NCBI GenBank assembly: GCA_041859375.1
Contig: JBHEKP010000199.1
Span: 1 to 6,459 of the forward strand
DNA: 6,459 nt
From: JBHEKP01 sp041859375
Lineage (GTDB): Bacteria; Hydrogenedentota; Hydrogenedentia; Hydrogenedentales; CAITNO01
Reading direction: 5' to 3'
Part shown: one piece after another, positions 1-4,522 of the stretch
Position numbering within the stretch: the first letter of the stretch is position 1
Layout of the letters: every line of letters starts with the position of its first letter
The notes under the pieces: generated by a model
Database searches by the model: none
Seen by the model: only the letters and a program-made list of their open reading frames with translations
Told to the model about the DNA's origin: nothing
Position numbers and translations under genes: made by a program

Positions 1-1962
1 GCGCAGCTCCCTGCGGAGATGGAGGTACAATCCGTACCTGTCCTGCCGTTGCGGCTGCACTGAAAAAACGGTTCCATCCTCAAAGCCGACGAGCAACTGC
101 ATGTAGGGCGAGTCGCAGTTCAAATCAGCCTCAAACACCACATCTGTGACGCTGTTAAGCGAAACCTGCTGCTCCACCGCCCCGTGGTAGTTCAGCACCA
201 GCATGCCGTTCCTTACGGTCAGGGTTTGCAGACCGTTTTTGGGCGTTATCACAATCCGCATGAACACGAAAACAAATCCGGCGGCCAGTGCGGCGGCGGC
301 ATAACGGAATGAGTCTCCCTCCAAAACAATTGCCAAATATTTGCCGACTATCCCAAAGAACCAGGCGATCACCAGCACAGACGCAACCTTGCCCGGCCAA
401 AGCCGTTTGGGCATGGCGGTCAAAGGAACCTCCGTGTCAAGGGGAATCCTTCCAATGATGGCCTGAAAAGCCGCATAAGAGTCCGGAAAAGCGGAACGGA
501 GATAAAAAACCGGCTGTCCCTGCCCGCCCGCTATCCGTATCCGCCGAAAAAGGGGCTGATGTTCGATGCTTCGTATATCCCGGAAGGAAAGAACCGGCTT
601 TCCCCGCCGAAAGGGATGGCACAGGCCTGTTTCAGTGATTTCGAAGGCATGCCTGCGCCCTCTGAACCCCCAGTCGAGTGCGAAACAGCAGACGGCCAGC
701 GCGGAGACGCCCATAGTCAGGAATATGAGTGATACGGAAATATAACCTGAAAAAGGGGCAAAGCCCAGGAGAAAAACCGCGAGCATAAGGACGGGCAGCG
801 ACAGCAGAACAGCCATCACGCGGTTCAGAAGAGACGGTTTGTACAGATGATTGACGGTGGCGTCGTCTTTCTCCGGGACACCGGTGCGGGACGGCTCGGG
901 GTTTTCCCCGGGGACAGACTCCCCGTCCCCCTGGTTGTCCCGAAAATAGTTGATGATGCAGTGGGGCGCGCAGAGCATCCATGCGGAAGAGGCGGGCCCA
1001 TGGAACACGGGGTTGCGCATTTTGGGCAACACGCCATAGCCAACCCGGCCAAACAGGGGACCGTGGCGCACTTCATAATCAATGCCGTCCAGTGACGCAA
1101 GCGCACGCCGCCGCCTCCCCAACAAGGACACGCTGACGAGTTCCCCTCCCCTGATCTCAAACCGCCACACCGCCGTGAAGGGGCGTGACAGCATGCCCCT
1201 GCAGAAATAAAGCACGACAATCGCGGGCGCAACAAGCCTTGCGGCGTTTTCAGCGCCCAGGCGGGGGAATGCAAAAGCAGCAACCGCCGCGCCGGACAAC
1301 AGGACAACCGCCGGGGCGGTGAGTTCCCGCCAGAGGGAAAGGATGCTGAAGCCCCGCCCCTGCGGGGTTTCGGGGGACGGGGGGGATTCGGTGAAATGCG
1401 CCAGCAGGTAGGCGGCCTGGCGCGGAACCGGACAGGGGAAGATGACTTTTCTTCCCGCCGAGTCACGCGCCTCCAGATAATGAAGGAAATCATGATAGAC
1501 CAGCCCGGAAACCGGACGGGCGCACACGGCGTCCAGCAACGGCTTCAACTCCTCCTCCGGTCCGTCAAAGCAAACCGTGGTCACATGGGGGTACAGGAGG
1601 ACGCAGTCGCTGATGACGGCGCAGCACAGGGCCGCCAGGGCAAAAAACAGCGGCCACGGGATGGCGCCGTCCACACCGGCGCATTGCGCAAAAAGAACGC
1701 CAAGGGACATGCCGGCAACCAGGGAAACCACACAACGGCGGAGAAGGCAGTTGACCGCCCAATTCCTCACCACTTCATTGCGCAAAAAAACCATGCTGCA
1801 CAGGCCCCGTTGAAAGGTAAAACGTTGACGCGGCACATTCCTCTTCCACCGATGGTAGCTGAAGCCCCCGGGAAAAACAACAGGCGAAGGCGGCTGAGGG
1901 AGGCGGCTTTGATCAGTCTTGTCGGACGCGTCGGCCTGATCGGGAAGGGGAAACCGCCCCAT
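1..1962 (-). CDS. Multi-pass membrane protein with repeated TM-hairpin/PH-like units (partial, C-terminus off the left edge)
   Basis: One frame stays open on the minus strand from the left edge through 654 codons, with no stop. I do not recognise a named family with certainty. The protein has a proline-rich cytosolic-looking N-terminus (residues 1-54). Four hydrophobic hairpins follow (about 78-125, 215-254, 382-430 and 524-573), each followed by a soluble, beta-rich segment of roughly 80-125 residues. Three of these segments start alike: WRFEIRGGELV, HAFEITETGLC and QTLTVRNGMLV. They continue with a short-turn, basic or polar strand and then a pattern like LDGI, RDIRSI or LNSVTDV, as in bacterial PH domains. 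Architecture resembles YdbS/YdbT (bPH2) membrane proteins, whose function is poorly defined. Residues 340-378 are a charged linker. The start is uncertain: ATG at 1962 has no convincing Shine-Dalgarno; GTG at 1836 (preceded by AGAGG) and ATG at 1794 are alternatives. Coding character is clear from the helix/strand pattern, whereas the opposite strand reads as low-complexity R/H/P-rich sequence. Confidence 0.77.
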   Translation of the reverse strand, partial: MGRFPLPDQADASDKTDQSRLPQPPSPVVFPGGFSYHRWKRNVPRQRFTFQRGLCSMVFLRNEVVRNWAVNCLLRRCVVSLVAGMSLGVLFAQCAGVDGAIPWPLFFALAALCCAVISDCVLLYPHVTTVCFDGPEEELKPLLDAVCARPVSGLVYHDFLHYLEARDSAGRKVIFPCPVPRQAAYLLAHFTESPPSPETPQGRGFSILSLWRELTAPAVVLLSGAAVAAFAFPRLGAENAARLVAPAIVVLYFCRGMLSRPFTAVWRFEIRGGELVSVSLLGRRRRALASLDGIDYEVRHGPLFGRVGYGVLPKMRNPVFHGPASSAWMLCAPHCIINYFRDNQGDGESVPGENPEPSRTGVPEKDDATVNHLYKPSLLNRVMAVLLSLPVLMLAVFLLGFAPFSGYISVSLIFLTMGVSALAVCCFALDWGFRGRRHAFEITETGLCHPFRRGKPVLSFRDIRSIEHQPLFRRIRIAGGQGQPVFYLRSAFPDSYAAFQAIIGRIPLDTEVPLTAMPKRLWPGKVASVLVIAWFFGIVGKYLAIVLEGDSFRYAAAALAAGFVFVFMRIVITPKNGLQTLTVRNGMLVLNYHGAVEQQVSLNSVTDVVFEADLNCDSPYMQLLVGFEDGTVFSVQPQRQDRYGLYLHLRRELR

Positions 1963-1991
1963 TCCCCGGCAGCAGGGGGGGAGTAAAATTA

Positions 1992-2016
1992 AGGGAGGAG
2001 AGGGCTGATGGGATAA
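1992..2016 (+). promoter_or_regulatory. Strong Shine-Dalgarno followed by a two-codon start-stop ORF
   Basis: A purine run containing GGGAGGAG (1993-2000) is a near-ideal ribosome binding site. It is followed by ATG (2008-2010), GGA and TAA (2014-2016). It therefore encodes only Met-Gly, about 80 bases before the TerC start. It could be a regulatory minimal leader ORF on the terC transcript. It could equally be chance, or lie upstream of the transcription start. Confidence 0.22.
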
Positions 2017-2082
2017 AATACGTCCATTCAATCCGTGTGCCCGCGTCGGCTCCGTCCGTACCGGCAACAACATCCCGGCGCC

Positions 2083-2090
2083 AAAAGGTG
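2083..2090 (+). promoter_or_regulatory. Ribosome binding site deciding the TerC start
   Basis: AAAAGG ends nine bases before ATG 2098. This, plus the hydrophobic sequence starting directly at MVFWLYAGF, which is where TerC proteins normally begin, favours ATG 2098. The in-frame GTG at 2035 would add 21 arginine- and proline-rich residues ahead of the first helix and has no clear ribosome binding site. Confidence 0.6.
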
Positions 2091-2097
2091 TTTCCCC

Positions 2098-3336
2098 ATG
2101 GTTTTCTGGTTATATGCGGGCTTTCTGCTCTTTGTGCTGCTGATGCTGGCCCTGGACTTGGGCCTGTTAAACCGCAAGGCCCATGTCATCGGCACGATTG
2201 AGGCGTTGGCGTGGACCTCCCTGTGGGTGGGCCTCTCCTTTGTGTTCAGCGCGATTGTCTGGCACATTTACGAGCACGACTGGTTTGGTGTCGCGGGCGG
2301 GGCGGGGGAGGCGCTGACGGGCCGCCAGGCGGCGCTGCAGTACATCACGGGTTATCTCATTGAAGAGTCGCTCAGCGTGGACAACATGGTGGTGATCGCG
2401 CTGGTTTTCGCCCATTTCAGCATTCCGCCCCACTACCAGCACCGGGTGCTTTTCTGGGGCATTCTGGGGGCGCTGGTCATGCGCGGTGCGATGATCGCGG
2501 CGGGCACGGCGCTGATAGCCCGTTTCGAGTGGATTCTCTTTGTCTTTGGCGGGCTGCTGATTTACACGGCGGTGAAGATGGCCTTCACGGGCGAGGAGAA
2601 GCCGGATCCCGAGAGGAACCCCCTTGTGCGGCTGGCGCGGCGCGTGCTGAACGTGACCACCGAACTGTACGGGACGCGCTTTGTCGTCAGGCTTGACGGG
2701 AAGTGGCATGTGACCCTGCTTTTCATCGTGCTGCTCGTTGTGGAGAGCTCCGATGTCATATTCGCGGTGGATTCCATACCGGCGGTCATCGCGGTCACCC
2801 GGGACCCCTTCCTGGTGTTCACCTCCAACATATTCGCGATTCTCGGCCTGCGTTCCCTTTACTTTGCGCTGGCCGGGCTGGTTCGGCAGTTCCGCTACCT
2901 GAAGCCGAGCCTGGTGGTGCTGCTCGCCTTTGTGGGCGTCAAGCTCATGCTTGAGCACTGGTATCCCATCCCGACATCGGCGTCGCTGCTGGTTGTGCTC
3001 GGCATTCTCTCGGTGGGCGTGGTCGCGTCCCTGCTCGAACTGCGCGGGGGCGCGGCGGGGGCGCGGCGGGCCGGGGAGGATGGGGCGGGCGCGGCCGTGC
3101 CGCGGGATGCCGTGGGGGCCCGCCGCATCGCGGGGCTGTTCATTTTCTCGTCCATGCTTTTTCTGGGCACGGTGTTCTTTTTCCTGTCGGTCCCGGCCCA
3201 TGCCGCGGCGCCCCTGGCCGCAGCGGTCCTTGCCGTGGAGATTTTCTGGGCGCGCCGCATTCTGGGCCGCATGGGCGGGACGGTCCCGGGGGTGGCGGCG
3301 GCTGCGGCGGAGGAGGGCGGCCTGCCCATGGAATAG
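2098..3336 (+). CDS. TerC/Alx-family integral membrane protein with C-terminal extension
   Basis: The product is 412 residues, in the inner membrane. The TerC family (Alx, YkoY, TerC) is linked to metal-ion handling, notably manganese export, and to tellurite resistance in ter operons; the substrate here is not visible. Family hallmarks are present: EESLSVDN at 89-96 and VVESSDVIFAVDSIPAV at 214-230, whose acidic residues (E90, D95, E216, D219, D225) lie in membrane helices and are the probable metal-binding sites. TSNIFAILGLRSLYF (242-256) and VGVKLMLEHWYPIP (279-292) are also typical. About nine helices form the core, with a basic loop at 162-204 between two halves. Typical TerC/Alx proteins are near 320 residues. 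Here an Ala/Gly/Arg-rich linker (about 316-342) leads to two further helices (about 344-364 and 366-388) and a short tail. No ter-operon partner genes are adjacent, so a stand-alone Alx/YkoY-like role fits better than tellurite resistance. Confidence 0.94.
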   Translation: MVFWLYAGFLLFVLLMLALDLGLLNRKAHVIGTIEALAWTSLWVGLSFVFSAIVWHIYEHDWFGVAGGAGEALTGRQAALQYITGYLIEESLSVDNMVVIALVFAHFSIPPHYQHRVLFWGILGALVMRGAMIAAGTALIARFEWILFVFGGLLIYTAVKMAFTGEEKPDPERNPLVRLARRVLNVTTELYGTRFVVRLDGKWHVTLLFIVLLVVESSDVIFAVDSIPAVIAVTRDPFLVFTSNIFAILGLRSLYFALAGLVRQFRYLKPSLVVLLAFVGVKLMLEHWYPIPTSASLLVVLGILSVGVVASLLELRGGAAGARRAGEDGAGAAVPRDAVGARRIAGLFIFSSMLFLGTVFFFLSVPAHAAAPLAAAVLAVEIFWARRILGRMGGTVPGVAAAAAEEGGLPME

Positions 3337-3361
3337 ATGGAGGATATGTGGATGGGGATTC

Positions 3362-3383
3362 GGGCGGACACGGGGGTCCGCCC
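3362..3383. repeat. Perfect 8-bp inverted repeat, REP-like candidate
   Basis: GGGCGGAC (3362-3369) and GTCCGCCC (3376-3383) are exact reverse complements around a six-base loop. There is no T-tract afterwards, so it is not a classic intrinsic terminator. It starts 26 bases after the terC stop. From memory, GGGCGGAC...GTCCGCCC palindromes occur as dispersed intergenic elements in several environmental bacterial genomes, which makes a REP-like element the leading idea. With one copy in this window, repetition cannot be shown. It may still help stabilise or end the terC mRNA. Confidence 0.5.
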
Positions 3384-3415
3384 CTGCTGGATGATGTTGG
3401 GCGGGGTGGGGGCGC

Positions 3416-3435
3416 AAACGCGGGGCGTTTATTCC
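3416..3435 (+). terminator. Weak hairpin terminator candidate after terC
   Basis: AAACGC (3416-3421) pairs perfectly with GCGTTT (3425-3430) around a GGG loop, followed by ATTCC. The stem is short and the T-run is inside the stem, so strength is doubtful. An alternative fold pairs GGGG (3422-3425) with CCCC (3434-3437). Position between terC and a new gene supports a termination role. Confidence 0.28.
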
Positions 3436-3450
3436 CCGTGCGTGATTGGA

Positions 3451-3456
3451 TACAAT
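3451..3456 (+). promoter_or_regulatory. Possible -10 element for the URO-D/GH106 operon
   Basis: TACAAT differs from TATAAT at one base and lies 48 bases before the URO-D start codon. At the usual 17-base spacing the -35 position reads TTTATT (3428-3433), a weak match to TTGACA, and it overlaps the short hairpin. No extended -10 TGn precedes it. Supported by position, not by strong consensus. Confidence 0.3.
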
Positions 3457-3504
3457 GGCGGTCCGGGCGCGGCGTGTTGATCGGGGCCCGAACGAGGGAG
3501 AGCC

Positions 3505-4497
3505 ATGAACCATCCGGAACGTTTTCGCGCGGTGATGAACTTCCAGCCCGTTGACCGGCTGCCGGTGATCGAATGGGCGATGTGGTGGGATTTGACCATT
3601 GACCGCTGGCGGAGGGAGGGGCTGCCCGCGGGGCTGGACGGGGTCTTCGGGATATCTGAATATTTCGGGCTGGACCCGTACAAGCAGTTCTGGTTCAGCA
3701 CGAACGAGCCGACCATCGCGGCGGTGCAGCACCATGTGGACGGGGGCGTGGCGGGGATGGACGACTATGATCGCTTTCTGCCGCACCTGTTTCCCGACCA
3801 CACGGCGGCGGTGGAGACGATGCGGCCCTGGGCGGCGCGGCAGGCGGCGGGCGACGCGGTGGTGTGGATCACCCTTGAGGGGTTCTTCTGGTTTCCGCGC
3901 ACGCTGATGGGCTTCACGGGCCTGATGTACGCCTTCATCGAGCAGCCCGAACTCATCCACCGGATGAACGCGGACCTGCTGAAATTCAACCTTGGGCTGC
4001 TGGATCAGATAGAGAAGTCCTGCGTTCCCACCTTCATGACCATCGCGGAGGACATGTCCTACAACAACGGCCCGATGATCGGCGAAGACCTGTTCGAGGA
4101 GTTTGTGGCACCCTACTACCGGCAACTGGTGCCGCGCGTGAAGGAGATGAACGCGTCGGTGATAGTGGACACAGACGGCGATGTGACGCGCATGGTGCCG
4201 TGGCTGCGGGGAGTGGGCGTGGACGGGATTCTTCCGCTGGAGCGGCAGGCGGGGGTGGACGGGATGAAACTGCGCCGGGAGTTCCCCGACCTGCGGATGA
4301 TCGGCCACTACGACAAGATGATCATGGACCGGGGTGACGGCGCGCTGCGCGCGGAGTTTGAGCGGCTGCTGCCGCTGATGAGGACCGGCGGGTTCATCCC
4401 GAGCGTGGACCACCAGACACCGCCGCACATTTCCATGGACCAGTACCGGGACTATCTGAAACTGCTGCATGAATACGCGGCGCTGGCCGCGCGCTGA
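3505..4497 (+). CDS. URO-D superfamily protein, probable methyltransferase-like, not HemE
   Basis: The product is 330 residues, cytosolic, with no signal peptide. It opens with the family pattern NHPERFRAVMNFQPVDRLPV (residues 2-21). The rest follows the uroporphyrinogen decarboxylase (URO-D) barrel order: LEGFFWFPR at 124-132, EDMSYNNGPMIGEDLFEEF near 182-200, VIVDTDGDV at 219-227, GVDGILPLE at 238-246, GHYDK at 267-271 and GGFIPSVDHQTPP at 295-307. True HemE carries an N-terminal arginine-bearing RQAGRY motif, absent here. This group includes cobamide-dependent methyltransferases (MtaA, MtbA, CmuA), which bind zinc with H-x-C and a distal Cys. Here the aligned H-x-C site reads D222-T-D224, and the distal site reads D302-H303. 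The substrate is therefore unknown. ATG 3505 follows GAGGGAG by four bases. The downstream GH106 gene starts after 25 bases and probably shares its transcript. Confidence 0.9.
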   Translation: MNHPERFRAVMNFQPVDRLPVIEWAMWWDLTIDRWRREGLPAGLDGVFGISEYFGLDPYKQFWFSTNEPTIAAVQHHVDGGVAGMDDYDRFLPHLFPDHTAAVETMRPWAARQAAGDAVVWITLEGFFWFPRTLMGFTGLMYAFIEQPELIHRMNADLLKFNLGLLDQIEKSCVPTFMTIAEDMSYNNGPMIGEDLFEEFVAPYYRQLVPRVKEMNASVIVDTDGDVTRMVPWLRGVGVDGILPLERQAGVDGMKLRREFPDLRMIGHYDKMIMDRGDGALRAEFERLLPLMRTGGFIPSVDHQTPPHISMDQYRDYLKLLHEYAALAAR

Positions 4498-4507
4498 ACC
4501 GCGCCCG

Positions 4508-4514
4508 AAAGGAG
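4508..4514 (+). promoter_or_regulatory. Strong ribosome binding site of the GH106 gene
   Basis: AAAGGAG lies eight bases before ATG 4523, in the 25-base gap after the URO-D stop. There is no room for a separate promoter in the gap, which supports co-transcription. The site fixes the start ahead of the signal peptide. Confidence 0.7.
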
Positions 4515-4522
4515 AGTCTTCC

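Larger units (their letters stand above)
1963..2097. other. Divergent intergenic region
   Basis: This 135-base gap lies between the divergently read membrane protein and TerC, so promoters for both should be here or just inside the left gene. A/T-richer patches occur at 1983-1990 and 2012-2020 (TAAAAT at 2014-2019), but no matching -35 box lies at the right distance on the plus strand. No convincing promoter could be assigned on the minus strand. I could not fit the conserved yybP-ykoY manganese riboswitch, which often precedes Alx/YkoY-type TerC genes, to this stretch. The exact extent depends on the uncertain start of the left gene. Confidence 0.5.
3337..3504. other. Intergenic region between TerC and the URO-D gene
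   Basis: This 168-base gap contains no credible ORF. It holds, in order, a perfect hairpin (3362-3383), a G-rich run (3399-3412), a short hairpin followed by T residues (3416-3430), a possible -10 box (3451-3456) and the ribosome binding site of the next gene (GAGGGAG, 3494-3500). The arrangement suggests the end of the terC transcript and the start of a new one. Confidence 0.6.

Noticed and set aside
155..982. Short minus-strand frames that look like separate small genes
   Set aside because: They lie in other frames of the long membrane-protein gene, which explains the whole region by itself.
1396..1986. Plus-strand open frame of 196 codons
   Set aside because: It is opposite the continuous minus-strand membrane protein, and its composition is Arg/Gln/His-rich with no fold-like pattern.
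2014..2019. TAAAAT as a -10 box for terC
   Set aside because: No -35-like hexamer at a suitable distance; the expected position reads AAGGGA. It remains possible but unsupported.
2035..2097. Upstream GTG start for TerC
   Set aside because: It would add 21 arginine- and proline-rich residues ahead of the first helix; ATG 2098 has a better-placed ribosome binding site and fits the family N-terminus.
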